Positions 39,551 through 50,319 of a stretch of 64,000 nucleotides of DNA are shown here, piece by piece. Source of the DNA: Rodentibacter sp. JRC1 (GTDB taxonomy: Bacteria; Pseudomonadota; Gammaproteobacteria; Enterobacterales; Pasteurellaceae); assembly GCF_020521555.1 (NCBI RefSeq), contig NZ_BPWA01000001.1, forward strand, positions 1,054,001 through 1,118,000, in the 5' to 3' direction. Both the position numbers and the translations under genes were made by a program. The stretch's first letter is position 1. Every line of letters starts with the position of its first letter. The notes under the pieces are model-generated. The model saw only the letters and a program-made list of their open reading frames with translations, had not been told where the DNA came from and made no database searches.

Positions 39551-41713
39551 ATGCCTAATTTAAAAATTGCATATAGTCCGACAATCACTAAATATTTCTT
39601 TACGGAAAGAGATATGGTGGAAATCACACAAACAGATTTCACTGACGTTGGTGCTATCGTATTAAGTTCAATGGACGTTGCTCAGTTTATTAAACCAATT
39701 AAAGCAACAGAATTTAATATACCTGTTTTTGTTGTCCAGACGACCGAACAGCCACTTTCAACTGAATTTTATAATTCGGTTTACCATATCCAAGATTTTA
39801 ATGGTTATGATATTCAACTTTATAGCCGCCAAATTGAAACCGCAGCCAGACTTTACGAAGAAAAAATGCTTCCACCTTTCTTCAAAATGCTTAGCGAATA
39901 CGTGGAAATGGGGAACATTGCTTTCGACTGTCCGGGGCACCAAGGCGGTCAATATTTCCGTAAACATCCGGCAGGTCGCTTCCTTTATGACTTCTACGGA
40001 GAAAATATTTTCCGTTCGGATATTTGTAATGCTGATGTGAAATTGGGTGATTTACTCATTCACGAAGGCGCGGCTTGTGATGCACAAAAGCATGCGGCAC
40101 AAGTGTTTAATGCGGATAAAACTTATTTTGTATTAAATGGTACATCATCTGCAAATAAAGTGGCATTGAATGCAATTTTAGCGCCGGGTGATCTTGTTTT
40201 ATTCGATCGCAACAATCATAAATCGAACCACCACGGTGCATTAGTTCAAGCCGGAGCAACACCTATTTATCTCGAAACGGCACGTAATCCGTTTGGGTTT
40301 ATCGGTGGTATTGATAACCATTGTTTTGAGGAAAGTTATTTAAGAGCTTTAATTAAAGAAACCGCACCTGAAAGCGCAGATAAAAAACGCCCGTTCCGTT
40401 TAGCGGTTATTCAATTGGGAACTTACGATGGTACGATCTATAACGCTCGTCAAGTCGTGGATAAAATCGGTCATCTTTGTGATTACATTTTATTTGATTC
40501 CGCTTGGGTAGGTTACGAACAGTTTATTCCAATGATGAAAGATTGTTCTCCGCTCTTGCTGGAACTAAATGAAAACGATCCCGGTATTATCGTGACACAA
40601 TCCGTTCACAAACAACAAGCCGGTTTCTCACAAGCTTCTCAAATTCACAAAAAAGACAAGCATATCAAGGGTCAAAGCCGCTATGTCAACCATAAACGCT
40701 TTAACAATGCCTTTATGCTACACGCATCAACCAGTCCGTTCTACCCACTATTTGCAACGCTTGATGTGAATGCAAAAATCCAAGGTAGCGCAGCCGGTCG
40801 CCGTTTATGGCATGACTGTGTAAAAGTAGGGATTGAAGCCCGCAAGCTTGTTTTGAATAATTGTGAACTTATTCGTCCGTTTATTCCGACAACGATAAAA
40901 GGTAAAAAATGGCAAGATTACGATACGGAAGAAATCGCCACAAACCTTGAATTTTTCAAATTCCATCCAACCGATACATGGCATAAATTTGAAGGCTATG
41001 AAGACGAACAATACTTCGTTGATCCTTGCAAATTCTTACTAACCACACCGGGCATTAGCTTGGAAACCGGCGAATATGAGTCTTTCGGTATTCCAGCCAC
41101 CATCTTAGCCAACTATTTGCGTGAAAACGGTATTATTCCGGAAAAATGCGATTTGAACTCCATCCTATTTTTGTTAACGCCTGCTGAAACCTTAACAAAA
41201 ATGCAAACCTTAGTCGCCCAAATCGCATTGTTTGAGAAACATATCAAACAAAATTCCCTATTACAAGACGTATTACCAACGGTTTACCAAAATAACGAAG
41301 AACGTTACAGAGGTTATACCATTCGCCGATTATGTCAGGAAATGCATGATCTTTATGTAAGTCGAAATGTAAAACAATTACAAAAAGATTTATTCCGTAA
41401 AGCAACCTTACCAGAATATGCGATGAATCCTCGCGATGCCAATATTGAGCTAATTCGTAACAATGTGGAATTAGTCTCACTAACAGACATCGTGGGCAGA
41501 ATTGCAGCTGAAGGTGCGCTTCCTTATCCTCCGGGCGTTTTATGTGTCGTACCGGGAGAAAAATGGAGTACCACCGCTCAACAATATTTCTTAGCGCTAG
41601 AAGAAGGGATTAATACCTTACCCGGTTTTGCACCGGAAATCCAAGGGGTCTATTTACAAAAAGATCCTGACGGACGAACCCGCGCATACGGTTATGTATT
41701 AAATGAACATTAA
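39551..41713 (+). CDS. speF: Ornithine decarboxylase, inducible (SpeF/SpeC type)
   Basis: A 720-residue fold-type I PLP enzyme that makes putrescine from ornithine. The N-terminal wing domain is followed by the PLP domain: FDCPGHQGGQYFRKHPAG near residue 130, and the PLP lysine in QSVHKQQAGFSQAS near residue 355. The long two-domain C-terminus ends with PGEKW and a tail. The pairing with potE and the SpeFL leader identifies it as the inducible, acid-stress form. Start ATG follows AAGGAG. Confidence 0.96.
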   Translation: MPNLKIAYSPTITKYFFTERDMVEITQTDFTDVGAIVLSSMDVAQFIKPIKATEFNIPVFVVQTTEQPLSTEFYNSVYHIQDFNGYDIQLYSRQIETAARLYEEKMLPPFFKMLSEYVEMGNIAFDCPGHQGGQYFRKHPAGRFLYDFYGENIFRSDICNADVKLGDLLIHEGAACDAQKHAAQVFNADKTYFVLNGTSSANKVALNAILAPGDLVLFDRNNHKSNHHGALVQAGATPIYLETARNPFGFIGGIDNHCFEESYLRALIKETAPESADKKRPFRLAVIQLGTYDGTIYNARQVVDKIGHLCDYILFDSAWVGYEQFIPMMKDCSPLLLELNENDPGIIVTQSVHKQQAGFSQASQIHKKDKHIKGQSRYVNHKRFNNAFMLHASTSPFYPLFATLDVNAKIQGSAAGRRLWHDCVKVGIEARKLVLNNCELIRPFIPTTIKGKKWQDYDTEEIATNLEFFKFHPTDTWHKFEGYEDEQYFVDPCKFLLTTPGISLETGEYESFGIPATILANYLRENGIIPEKCDLNSILFLLTPAETLTKMQTLVAQIALFEKHIKQNSLLQDVLPTVYQNNEERYRGYTIRRLCQEMHDLYVSRNVKQLQKDLFRKATLPEYAMNPRDANIELIRNNVELVSLTDIVGRIAAEGALPYPPGVLCVVPGEKWSTTAQQYFLALEEGINTLPGFAPEIQGVYLQKDPDGRTRAYGYVLNEH

Positions 41714-41720
41714 TAGCTAA

Positions 41721-41760
41721 AAAAGTGCGGTCATTTTTCTCTGAGAATTTTGACCGCACG
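41721..41760. terminator. Inverted uptake-signal pair between speF and potE
   Basis: GTGCGGTCA and TGACCGCAC face each other with a 17-base loop. It lies in the 58-base gap; as speF and potE must be co-expressed, it would act as a partial terminator or only as an uptake signal. Confidence 0.65.
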
Positions 41761-41771
41761 CTGAGGAATAA

Positions 41772-43094
41772 ATGATGAGTACAAAAAGTAATAAAATCGG
41801 TGTGGTACAACTTACCATTCTCACTATGGTTAATATGATGGGTTCAGGCATAATCATGTTGCCGACAAAATTAGCGGAAATCGGTACAATTTCTATCGTA
41901 TCTTGGCTGGTTACAGCTGTCGGTTCTACTGCACTTGCCTACGCTTTCGCACAATGCGGTATGTTTAGCAAAAAATCCGGCGGAATGGGCGGCTATGCCG
42001 AATATTCTTTCGGTAAAGCCGGTAATTTTATGGCCAACTACACCTACGGTGTTTCTTTGGTGATTGCCAATACGGCGATTGCAATTTCTGCCGTAGGTTA
42101 CGGTTCCGAATTGTTCGGTGCAACGCTTTCTCCTTTATCCATCGCATTATGGACCATCTTTACATTATGGCTTGCTACCGTCCTTAACTTTGGTGGCGCA
42201 AGAATTACAGGGAATATAAGCTCATTCACGATTTGGGGCGTTATTATTCCGGTTGTAGGGATTTGTATCGTGGGTTGGTATTGGTTTGACGGCTCACTCT
42301 ATATTAACTCTTGGAATCCCCATAATGTACCGACCTTTGAAGCGATCAGCGTCTCTATTTCTATGACTTTATGGGCGTTCTTAGGATTAGAATCCGCTTG
42401 TGCCAATTCCGATGCCGTTGAAAACCCGGAGAAAAACGTACCCATTGCCGTATTGGGCGGAACAATCGGGGCTGCGGTAATTTATATCGTATCAACCAAC
42501 GTCATTGCAGGTATCGTACCAAATACGGATCTTGCACAATCTACCGCACCGTTTGGTTTGGCTTTTGCCCATATGTTTAATGAAACTGTCGGTAAAATCA
42601 TAATGGGATTAATGGTAATGTCTTGCTTCGGCTCTTTATTAGGCTGGCAATTTACCATTGCACAAGTGTTCAAATCTTCCGCAGAAGAAGGCTACTTCCC
42701 GGCATTCTTCAAAAAAGTGACAAGCAAAGATGCACCGATTATTGGTATGATAACTATTACAGCGATTCAAACCTTGCTATCCTTAACGACAATCAGTCCA
42801 TCGCTAAATAAACAATTTAACATATTGGTCGATTTAGCTGTTGTGACCAATGTTATTCCATACCTACTTTCAATGGCAGCTTTAGCTGTTCTACTAAAAG
42901 CAGAACAAGTTCCAGCCAAAAAATACAAAACAACCGTATTCGTTGCATTTATCGGCTCAATGTACAGTGTGTATGCACTTTATGCTGCCGGTGAACAGGC
43001 TATGTTATACGGATCAATCGCCACCTTTATCGGTTGGACATTGTATGGGTTTGTTTCCTATAAGTTTGATCTTCGCAAATCCATTAAAGAATAA
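41772..43094 (+). CDS. potE: Putrescine-ornithine antiporter PotE
   Basis: A 440-residue APC-family transporter with about twelve membrane segments (VQLTILTMVNMMGSGIIMLP at the start, a helix 1 motif; WAFLGLESACANSDAVENPE in helix 6). It exchanges putrescine out for ornithine in, and with SpeF consumes a proton, giving acid resistance. Two adjacent ATG codons are possible starts. Ends at a hairpin terminator. Confidence 0.95.
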   Translation: MMSTKSNKIGVVQLTILTMVNMMGSGIIMLPTKLAEIGTISIVSWLVTAVGSTALAYAFAQCGMFSKKSGGMGGYAEYSFGKAGNFMANYTYGVSLVIANTAIAISAVGYGSELFGATLSPLSIALWTIFTLWLATVLNFGGARITGNISSFTIWGVIIPVVGICIVGWYWFDGSLYINSWNPHNVPTFEAISVSISMTLWAFLGLESACANSDAVENPEKNVPIAVLGGTIGAAVIYIVSTNVIAGIVPNTDLAQSTAPFGLAFAHMFNETVGKIIMGLMVMSCFGSLLGWQFTIAQVFKSSAEEGYFPAFFKKVTSKDAPIIGMITITAIQTLLSLTTISPSLNKQFNILVDLAVVTNVIPYLLSMAALAVLLKAEQVPAKKYKTTVFVAFIGSMYSVYALYAAGEQAMLYGSIATFIGWTLYGFVSYKFDLRKSIKE

Positions 43095-43103
43095 TTTCTG
43101 TTT

Positions 43104-43128
43104 GCCCACATTGTTGTGGGCTTTTTTT
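43104..43128 (+). terminator. Intrinsic terminator of speF-potE
   Basis: GCCCACA and TGTGGGC pair around a four-base loop, followed by TTTTTTT, ten bases after the potE stop. Confidence 0.9.
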
Positions 43129-43145
43129 GTTGTGGTAAAAGTATC

Positions 43146-43163
43146 TCAAGTGAATTCACTTGA
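43146..43163. promoter_or_regulatory. Perfect 18-base palindrome
   Basis: TCAAGTGAATTCACTTGA between potE and the convergent binding-protein gene. It is perfectly symmetric with no loop, like a dimeric repressor site, but there is no promoter or start codon close by. Function unknown. Confidence 0.35.
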
Positions 43164-43279
43164 CGTAAAATGCATCACTTTTTTCCTATAAAAACCTGTA
43201 CTTTAATCTGTTGGTTCGGTTGTCCAACTTTTTAGGAAGCAGCCCAAAGTGCGGTCAATTTTCACTACGTTTTTTCAAC

Positions 43280-43999
43280 TTACTTTTTCATCCATTTGTC
43301 ATAGATTTTTTGGTATTCGCCGTTTTCTTTGATGGTTTTCAATCCTTGATTTAAGCGTTCTTGTAGTGCTTTATTCGATTTATGCAGTGCTATGCCGACT
43401 CCGCTGCCGAAGTATTTTTCATTCATCACTTTTTCACCGATAAATTCAATGTTCGGTTCTTTTGCAATAAGATCTGCCAATAATGCGGTATCGCTTAGCA
43501 CAATATCAATCCGACCGTTTCGTAAATCTAAAATGGCATCTTGCAAATTCACATAAGATTTCGGGGTGTATTGGGGTGTTTCGGTCACCGTATATTGCTG
43601 GAACGTTGAGCCGTTTTGCACTCCAATATTTTTCGCCGTCGCTAAATTTCCCTTACCTTTTAATGCAATGTAGCTTGCGGAGCTATCATAATAAGGCTGA
43701 CTAAATAAAACCTGTTTTTCCCGTGCCGGCGTAATATCAATAGCCGACATTACCGCATCAAAACGTTTTGCTTTTAAGCTTGGAATTAAGGCATCAAAAG
43801 GCTGTGTTTTGAAATGGCAAGTCGCCTGAATTTCCTTACAAATTGCTTGTGCAATATCAATATCAAATCCTACAAGCTCGCCTTTTTCGGTTGTCGCCTC
43901 AAACGGTGGGTAGCTTGGTTCAGTACCAAAAGTTAATTCTTCGGCATTCGCAACTGCTCCTATGCCCATTAAAATACTGAGTAAAAGTTGTTTTTTCAT
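43280..43999 (-). CDS. Arginine-binding-like periplasmic protein (ArtI/ArtJ type), orphan
   Basis: A 239-residue amino-acid-binding protein with a signal peptide ([19 protein letters not shown]). Family 3 solute-binding motifs are [36 protein letters not shown], and the ending [13 protein letters not shown]. The closest match I recall is ArtI or ArtJ, which bind arginine for an ABC importer. No permease or ATPase gene is adjacent, so its partners must be elsewhere. The upstream region has ARG-box-like sequences. Lysine, ornithine or histidine are alternative ligands. Confidence 0.8.
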   Translation of the reverse strand: MKKQLLLSILMGIGAVANAEELTFGTEPSYPPFEATTEKGELVGFDIDIAQAICKEIQATCHFKTQPFDALIPSLKAKRFDAVMSAIDITPAREKQVLFSQPYYDSSASYIALKGKGNLATAKNIGVQNGSTFQQYTVTETPQYTPKSYVNLQDAILDLRNGRIDIVLSDTALLADLIAKEPNIEFIGEKVMNEKYFGSGVGIALHKSNKALQERLNQGLKTIKENGEYQKIYDKWMKK

Positions 44000-44057
44000 C
44001 GTATATTCTCCTGTATTTGCATATTTAGTCTTTAATTTGCATACATATTATTTATTT

Positions 44058-44085
44058 TTGAATTTATATGCAATATTTATTCATA
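44058..44085 (-). promoter_or_regulatory. ARG-box-like sequences
   Basis: TTGAATTTATATGCAATATTTATTCATA has half-sites of the ArgR consensus (wTGAAT-N4-ATTCAw) with one mismatch each, in overlapping order, about 60 bases upstream of the arginine-binding-like gene. Suggestive, not proven. Confidence 0.4.
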
Positions 44086-44155
44086 AATATTCTCTCCGTT
44101 ATATCATAGTAAAGATGAACAATACACTTCAATTGATCGTTTCATTTAGAAATTT

Positions 44156-44171
44156 TGTGATCATTATCCCA
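44156..44171 (+). promoter_or_regulatory. Possible CRP site upstream of rbs operon
   Basis: TGTGATCATTATCCCA has a perfect first arm (TGTGA) and a partial second arm, 70 bases upstream of the RbsR-type operator. CRP control of ribose genes is known elsewhere. Confidence 0.35.
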
Positions 44172-44226
44172 AATTTAAAAATTCGTGATTGTTTTTCGGC
44201 GGTCATCTCTATTATGCTTTAAAGTA

Positions 44227-44242
44227 ATCGAAACGTTTCGAT
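44227..44242. promoter_or_regulatory. RbsR operator
   Basis: ATCGAAACGTTTCGAT is a perfect LacI-family palindrome with the CGAAACGTTTCG core of the E. coli RbsR operator, 22 bases before the rbsD start. Ribose binding to RbsR would release it. Confidence 0.85.
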
Positions 44243-44263
44243 AATATAAAAAAGAGATTTAGA

Positions 44264-44683
44264 ATGAAAAAAACAACCTTATTAAATGCTCAACTTTCCT
44301 ATTGTATTGCTACGTTGGGGCATACAGAAAGTTTAACTGTTTGTGATGCGGGGTTGCCAATTCCAGTCAATATGGAACGGATAGATCTCGCTCTCACTGC
44401 GGGTATCCCAAGCTTTCTCCAAACCTTAGATGGCGTTATCAGTGAAATGTTTGTGGAACGAGCCATCATTGCAGAAGAAATTAAAGAAAAAAATCCTGAA
44501 ATTTTGACCGCTCTTTTGGCAAAACTTCGCAATCTTGAAGCGAGCCAAGGCAATCCTATTCAAGTGGAATTTGTACCACACGAAACCTTCAAACAATATT
44601 CTCAACAGAGCAAAGCTATTGTGCGTAGCGGTGAATGTTCACCTTATGCCAATGTGATTTTATATTCGGGTGTGCCGTTTTAA
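44264..44683 (+). CDS. rbsD: D-ribose pyranase RbsD
   Basis: A 139-residue enzyme that interconverts beta-pyran and beta-furan forms of ribose, giving RbsK its substrate. [20 protein letters not shown] near residue 12 carries the catalytic histidine, and the C-terminal [12 protein letters not shown] region (here [19 protein letters not shown]) is typical. First gene of rbsDACBK-R, preceded by an RbsR-type operator. Confidence 0.95.
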   Translation: MKKTTLLNAQLSYCIATLGHTESLTVCDAGLPIPVNMERIDLALTAGIPSFLQTLDGVISEMFVERAIIAEEIKEKNPEILTALLAKLRNLEASQGNPIQVEFVPHETFKQYSQQSKAIVRSGECSPYANVILYSGVPF

Positions 44684-44698
44684 TTAAAGGTGAAAAAT

Positions 44699-46186
44699 AT
44701 GGAAACTCTCCTTAAGATGAGTGGTGTGGATAAATCTTTCCCCGGCGTAAAAGCTTTGAGCAACGCTTGTTTATCCGTCTATGCCGGGCGTGTGATGGCG
44801 TTGATGGGTGAAAATGGTGCCGGCAAATCGACCTTGATGAAGGTACTCACGGGGATTTATAGCAAAGATGCCGGCACGATTGAATATCTCGGCAAAGAGG
44901 TGGCGTTCAAAGGCCCTAAAAACTCGCAAGAAGCGGGGATTAGTATCATTCACCAAGAATTAAATTTAGTGAGTAATTTGACAATCGCCGAAAACATTTT
45001 TTTAGGCCGTGAATTTAAAACGCCGTGGGGTGCAATCAACTGGCAAAAAATGTACCAAGAAGCAGATAAACTCTTAAGCCGTTTAGGTATGACCCACAGT
45101 AGCGAAACCTTGTGCGGTAAACTTTCTATCGGTGAACAACAAATGGTAGAGATCGCCAAAGCGTTAAGTTTTGAATCCAGCGTCATCATTATGGATGAGC
45201 CGACTGACGCCCTCACCGATAAAGAAACCGAGGCTTTGTTCAAAGTGATTAGAGAACTCAAGGCTGAAAATCGAGGCATTGTGTATATTTCGCACCGTTT
45301 GAAGGAGATTTTTCAAATTTGTGATGATGTAACCATTTTGCGTGACGGTCAATTTATCGGTGAACGTGCTGTGTCAAACATCACTGAAGATGATTTAATC
45401 GAAATGATGGTAGGTCGCCGTTTAGATGAACAATATCCCTATTTAAAACAACCTAAAGGTGCGTGCGTGTTGGAGGTGGAACAGGTCAGCGGCTGTGGCG
45501 TTAATGATGTTTCTTTCAAATTATATGAAGGTGAAATTGTCGGCATATCCGGTTTAATGGGGGCTGGAAGAACAGAACTCGGTAAATTACTTTACGGTGC
45601 ATTGCCGAAAACAGCAGGTAAAGTGCGGTTAAAAAATCAAGAGATTGAAAATCGCAGCCCACAAGACGGATTGGATAACGGCATTGTCTATATTTCTGAA
45701 GATCGCAAAGGTGATGGGCTGATTTTAGGGATGTCGGTTAAAGAAAATATGTCTCTGACCTCCCTCGAACATTTTTCTCAAAAGGGGCATATCCGCCATC
45801 AAGCAGAAACAATGGCAGTAGATGATTTTATTTCAATGTTCAATATTAAAACGCCAAGTCGCAATCAACCGGTAGGCTTGCTCTCCGGTGGAAATCAACA
45901 AAAAGTTGCGATTGCCCGTGGTTTGATGACTCGTCCAAATGTCTTGATTTTAGATGAACCGACTCGTGGGGTGGATGTAGGGGCCCGTAAAGAAATTTAT
46001 CAACTTATCAATGAATTTAAAAAAGAGGGTTTGAGTATTTTGATGATTTCCTCTGATATGCCGGAAGTTTTGGGTATGAGTGATCGTATTTTAGTGATGC
46101 GAGAAGGCAAAATCAGTGCGGAATTTTCCCGTGACGAAGCGACACAAGAAAAATTATTGGCGGCAGCCATCGGTAAACATAAGTAG
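44699..46186 (+). CDS. rbsA: Ribose ABC transporter ATPase RbsA
   Basis: A 495-residue protein with two ABC domains. The first has GENGAGKST near residue 38 and the Walker B segment [13 protein letters not shown]. The second has a degenerate Walker A region ([11 protein letters not shown]) and a full signature, [16 protein letters not shown]. One normal and one degenerate site is usual for sugar ABC importers of this class. ATG at 44699 follows AAAGG by eight bases; a GTG nine bases earlier is less likely. Confidence 0.96.
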   Translation: METLLKMSGVDKSFPGVKALSNACLSVYAGRVMALMGENGAGKSTLMKVLTGIYSKDAGTIEYLGKEVAFKGPKNSQEAGISIIHQELNLVSNLTIAENIFLGREFKTPWGAINWQKMYQEADKLLSRLGMTHSSETLCGKLSIGEQQMVEIAKALSFESSVIIMDEPTDALTDKETEALFKVIRELKAENRGIVYISHRLKEIFQICDDVTILRDGQFIGERAVSNITEDDLIEMMVGRRLDEQYPYLKQPKGACVLEVEQVSGCGVNDVSFKLYEGEIVGISGLMGAGRTELGKLLYGALPKTAGKVRLKNQEIENRSPQDGLDNGIVYISEDRKGDGLILGMSVKENMSLTSLEHFSQKGHIRHQAETMAVDDFISMFNIKTPSRNQPVGLLSGGNQQKVAIARGLMTRPNVLILDEPTRGVDVGARKEIYQLINEFKKEGLSILMISSDMPEVLGMSDRILVMREGKISAEFSRDEATQEKLLAAAIGKHK

Positions 46187-46192
46187 GTAAAT

Positions 46193-47164
46193 ATGATGAA
46201 AACAGATTCTTCCCGTTTCCAAATAGGTCATTTTTTAATTGAACAGCGTTCGTTTATTGCACTGATTATCCTTATTGCTATCGTTTCAATAATAAATCCA
46301 GATTTTTTCAGTGTGGATAATCTCTTGAACATTTTACGTCAGACTTCCGTCAATGCCATTATTGCGGTGGGAATGACTTTCGTGATCCTCATTGCAGGAA
46401 TCGACCTTTCCGTGGGCTCAATTTTGGCACTTACCGGTGCGATTGCCGCCGCTATGGTCAGCCGTGAATTGCCGATTTTATTGGTGATTCCCACCACATT
46501 GTTAATGGGTACATTACTAGGTGGAGTGAGTGGTGTGATTGTCGCAAAAGGCAAAGTTCAGGCTTTTATTGCAACCCTTGTTACGATGACATTACTGCGT
46601 GGTATAACAATGGTTTACACTGGCGGTCGTCCCATCACAACCGGTTTTTCTGATAATGCGGATACCTTTGCTGCTATAGGTACGGGCTATTTTCTCGGTA
46701 TGCCTGTGCCAATTTGGATTATGGCTGCCGTATTTACTATTGCTTGGTACATTTTAAAACATACTCCAATCGGTCGTTATATTTATGCTTTAGGCGGTAA
46801 TGAATCCGCAACGCAGCTTTCAGGGATCAATGTTAATAAAATTAAAGTGTTTGTATTTGCCGTAAGTGGATTCTTATCCGCCCTTGCAGGACTTATTGTA
46901 ACTTCTCGTCTTTCTTCTGCCCAACCAACAGCCGGCGTATCTTATGAATTGGATGCTATCGCTGCCGTTGTCGTGGGGGGAACCAGTTTGATGGGGGGTA
47001 AAGGTCGTGTAATGGGAACGCTTATTGGGGCTCTCATTATCGGTTTCTTAAATAATGCACTGAATTTGTTGGATATCTCATCCTACTATCAAATGATAGC
47101 AAAAGCGGTCGTTATTCTGGTTGCCGTGTTAGCCGATAACTATCTTGGTACGAAAAAACCATAA
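46193..47164 (+). CDS. rbsC: Ribose ABC transporter permease RbsC
   Basis: A 323-residue inner-membrane permease with about eight to ten helices. [19 protein letters not shown] and the ending [17 protein letters not shown] are family hallmarks. It starts six bases after rbsA ends. Works with RbsA and RbsB to import ribose. Confidence 0.96.
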   Translation: MMKTDSSRFQIGHFLIEQRSFIALIILIAIVSIINPDFFSVDNLLNILRQTSVNAIIAVGMTFVILIAGIDLSVGSILALTGAIAAAMVSRELPILLVIPTTLLMGTLLGGVSGVIVAKGKVQAFIATLVTMTLLRGITMVYTGGRPITTGFSDNADTFAAIGTGYFLGMPVPIWIMAAVFTIAWYILKHTPIGRYIYALGGNESATQLSGINVNKIKVFVFAVSGFLSALAGLIVTSRLSSAQPTAGVSYELDAIAAVVVGGTSLMGGKGRVMGTLIGALIIGFLNNALNLLDISSYYQMIAKAVVILVAVLADNYLGTKKP

Positions 47165-47183
47165 CTCACTTAAAGGAGAAAAA

Positions 47184-48065
47184 ATGATGAAAAAATTAAC
47201 CGCTCTTACTTCCGCCGTATTATTCGGTTTAGCGATTTCCAATACAACCGCCGCCCAAGAGACTATCGCTTTGGCAGTCTCGACTTTAGATAATCCGTTT
47301 TTTGTTACATTAAAAGACGGAGCTCAGAAAAAAGCCGATGAACTGGGCTATAAACTCGTGGTATTGGATTCTCAAAACGACCCTGCAAAAGAACTGGCTA
47401 ACGTTGAAGATTTAACCGTTCGAGGGGCAAAAGTGCTTTTGATTAACCCGACCGATTCCGAAGCGGTAGGAAATGCCGTTGCAATTGCAAACCGCAATAA
47501 TATTCCGGTCATAACCTTAGATCGTGGTGCGACAAAGGGTAAAGTGGTCAGTCATATTGCCTCCGACAATGTCGCTGGCGGAAAAATGGCAGGCGATTTT
47601 ATCGCACAAAAATTAGGTGAGGGTGCAAAAGTCATTCAATTGGAAGGCATTGCCGGCACTTCGGCGGCACGTGAACGAGGTGAAGGTTTCAAACAAGCGA
47701 TTGATGTACACAAATTCAATGTGCTTGCCAGTCAGCCGGCAGATTTTGATCGCACTAAGGGCTTAAATGTTACTGAAAACTTACTCACCAGCAAAGCCGA
47801 TGTACAAGCGATTTTTGCTCAAAATGATGAAATGGCATTAGGGGCATTACGTGCCATTAAAGCAGCAAACAAAAACGTGATTGTGGTTGGTTTTGATGGC
47901 ACGGAAGACGGCGTAAAAGCGGTGAAAAGTGGAAAAATGACAGCGACCATAGCACAACAACCGGATTTAATCGGTTCACTTGGTGTTGTTACTGCCGACA
48001 AAGTTTTGAAAGGCGAAAAAGTTGAAGCAAAAATTCCTGTCGATTTGAAAGTGATCAGTGAATAG
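47184..48065 (+). CDS. rbsB: Periplasmic ribose-binding protein RbsB
   Basis: A 293-residue binding protein with signal peptide [20 protein letters not shown] ending near TTAA. Ribose-contact regions include [19 protein letters not shown] and [17 protein letters not shown] at 47184 follows AAAGGAG; the longer frame overlapping rbsC has no ribosome site. It precedes a hairpin that probably sets its expression apart from rbsK. Confidence 0.96.
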   Translation: MMKKLTALTSAVLFGLAISNTTAAQETIALAVSTLDNPFFVTLKDGAQKKADELGYKLVVLDSQNDPAKELANVEDLTVRGAKVLLINPTDSEAVGNAVAIANRNNIPVITLDRGATKGKVVSHIASDNVAGGKMAGDFIAQKLGEGAKVIQLEGIAGTSAARERGEGFKQAIDVHKFNVLASQPADFDRTKGLNVTENLLTSKADVQAIFAQNDEMALGALRAIKAANKNVIVVGFDGTEDGVKAVKSGKMTATIAQQPDLIGSLGVVTADKVLKGEKVEAKIPVDLKVISE

Positions 48066-48087
48066 TTTATTTTATATCATACCTAAT

Positions 48088-48115
48088 GGGCGTATTATAT
48101 GCGCCCTTTATAATA
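48088..48115 (+). terminator. Hairpin between rbsB and rbsK
   Basis: GGGCG...CGCCC with an extended imperfect stem (GGGCGTATTATATGCGCCC), followed by TTTATAAT, 23 bases after rbsB. It may lower transcription into rbsK-rbsR. Confidence 0.6.
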
Positions 48116-48154
48116 TAAGCAGCGTGCAATATACGTTAAAAGTAGGATTTCAAT

Positions 48155-49075
48155 ATGGAAAAAAATCTCACCATTCTTGGCAGTATCAATGTTGATCATA
48201 TTATTTCTGTGCCTTATTTCGCCAAGCCGGGGGAAACCTTAACCGGTGAAAATTATCGTATTGCTTATGGTGGAAAAGGGGCGAATCAAGCGGTAGCCGC
48301 CTCACGTTTAGGTGCAAATGTCGCATTTATCGGTTGTATTGGTGGCGATACTATTGGGAAAACAATGAAAAACGCTTTTGCACAGGACGGTATTGATACG
48401 ACTCACATCGCCACTATCGAACAAGAAATGACAGGCATCGCCTTTATTCAAGTGGCACAATCCGGCGAAAATAGCATTGTGATAGCCCGTGGCGCAAATG
48501 CTTATTTGAATGAACAAATCGTAAAACAATGTGAAGCACAAATTGCCCAATCCGATTGCTTACTTATGCAATTGGAAACACCGATTCCTGCCGTAGAACT
48601 TGCCGCAAAAATCGCCAAGAAAAATAGCGTGAAAGTCGTCTTAAATCCTGCTCCTGCACAACCTTTATCCGATGATTTATTAAGTCAAATAGACATTATT
48701 ACGCCAAATGAAACAGAAGCAGAAATTCTTACCGGTATTTGTGTAACAGATGAAAAAAGTGCAGTAAAAGCGGCACAAGTGCTTCATCAAAAAGGCATTG
48801 ATTGCGTGATGATTACGCTGGGTGCAAAAGGCGTATTCTTCAGCCGAAAAGGCGAACATAAAATAATTTCAGGTTTTTGCGTACAAGCGGTGGATACTAC
48901 AGCCGCCGGCGACACCTTTAACGGCGGCTTTATTACCGCATTGTTAGAAGAAAAATCTTTTGAAGAGGCGATTCGATTTGCCCAAGCCGCAGCGGCTATT
49001 AGCGTAACCCGACAAGGTGCACAACCCTCCATTCCAACCAAACAAGAAACCTTAGATTTTCTGGCAAATGCCTAA
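48155..49075 (+). CDS. rbsK: Ribokinase RbsK
   Basis: A 306-residue PfkB-family kinase that makes ribose 5-phosphate. [20 protein letters not shown] and [17 protein letters not shown] lie in the N-terminal half, and [13 protein letters not shown] near residue 249 carries the catalytic aspartate. Length is standard. It is followed within 26 bases by rbsR. Confidence 0.96.
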   Translation: MEKNLTILGSINVDHIISVPYFAKPGETLTGENYRIAYGGKGANQAVAASRLGANVAFIGCIGGDTIGKTMKNAFAQDGIDTTHIATIEQEMTGIAFIQVAQSGENSIVIARGANAYLNEQIVKQCEAQIAQSDCLLMQLETPIPAVELAAKIAKKNSVKVVLNPAPAQPLSDDLLSQIDIITPNETEAEILTGICVTDEKSAVKAAQVLHQKGIDCVMITLGAKGVFFSRKGEHKIISGFCVQAVDTTAAGDTFNGGFITALLEEKSFEEAIRFAQAAAAISVTRQGAQPSIPTKQETLDFLANA

Positions 49076-49101
49076 AGAGCGGTCAAAAAACGGAATTTTT
49101 T

Positions 49102-50094
49102 ATGGCAACGATGAAAGATATCGCACGATTAGCGCAGGTTTCCACCTCCACCGTCTCCCACGTCGTAAACGGCTCACGTTTTGTGAGTGATGAAATTCGT
49201 GAAAAAGTGATGCGGGTCGTCGCAGAGCTAAATTATACCCCTTCAGCCGTAGCACGCAGTTTAAAGGTGAGAGAAACAAAAACCATCGGCTTGCTGGTTA
49301 CTGCAACAAACAATCCGTTTTTTGCGGAAGTGATGGCGGGTGTGGAAAAATATTGCCAACAACATCAATACAATCTGATTATTGCCACAACAGGCGGTGA
49401 TAACAAACGGCTCCAACAAAATCTACAAACACTCATCCATAAACAGGTGGACGGGTTATTGCTCATGTGTGGCGATAGCCGTTTTAATGCAGAAACAAGT
49501 ATCACCACATCCATTCCTTTAGTGGTAATGGATTGGTGGTTTACGGAATTAAATGCCGATAAAATTCTTGAAAATTCAGAACTAGGCGGTTATTTAGCAA
49601 CAAAAGCGTTGATTGATGCCAATCATAAAAAGATTGGCATTATTACCGGTAATTTAAAAAAATCCTTGGCGGTTAATCGTTTGGAAGGTTACAAAAAAGC
49701 CTTACTTGAAGCGAATATTCAAGCTAATCCGGCTTGGATTATTGAAAGCCATTTTGATTTTGAAGGGGGCGTTATCGGTATGAAGAAATTACTCGCAACG
49801 CCCGACCGCCCGACCGCCGTTTTCTGTTGTAGCGACACTATCGCAGTAGGTGCTTATCAGGTGATTCATCAACAAGGGCTAAAAATTCCGCAAGATATTG
49901 CCGTAATCGGTTATGATGATATTGAATTAGCACGCTATCTCTCCCCACCGCTTTCAACAGTCAGTCAGCCAAAAGCCGAACTGGGCAAACTCGCCGTAGA
50001 AATTTTATTACAACGTATAAAAGAGCCCTATAGTAATTATCAAACGATTAAACTTAACCCCAGTTTGGTTTTACGGCAATCCATTAATATATAA
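49102..50094 (+). CDS. rbsR: Ribose operon repressor RbsR
   Basis: A 330-residue LacI-family repressor. Helix-turn-helix [20 protein letters not shown] at the N-terminus, hinge region [12 protein letters not shown], then a periplasmic-binding-like effector domain. It is placed at the end of the operon it presumably controls; the operator in front of rbsD matches the known RbsR site. Confidence 0.94.
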   Translation: MATMKDIARLAQVSTSTVSHVVNGSRFVSDEIREKVMRVVAELNYTPSAVARSLKVRETKTIGLLVTATNNPFFAEVMAGVEKYCQQHQYNLIIATTGGDNKRLQQNLQTLIHKQVDGLLLMCGDSRFNAETSITTSIPLVVMDWWFTELNADKILENSELGGYLATKALIDANHKKIGIITGNLKKSLAVNRLEGYKKALLEANIQANPAWIIESHFDFEGGVIGMKKLLATPDRPTAVFCCSDTIAVGAYQVIHQQGLKIPQDIAVIGYDDIELARYLSPPLSTVSQPKAELGKLAVEILLQRIKEPYSNYQTIKLNPSLVLRQSINI

Positions 50095-50319
50095 AAAAGT
50101 GCGATTGAAATTAACGATGAAATAGTGCGTTATGCAAAGCTCAACACTCCCTACTCCAATTAAATAACTGCTATATAATAATGAAAATTCACCATTATGT
50201 CTTTGTTGCACAAAGTGAAAAGTACATAATACTGTGAAAATTAACCGCACTTACGGGTAGTAAAAGTGTGCTAGAGTGTAACATGCAAATAATCTGATAA
50301 TTATGATAAGGAAAAACCT

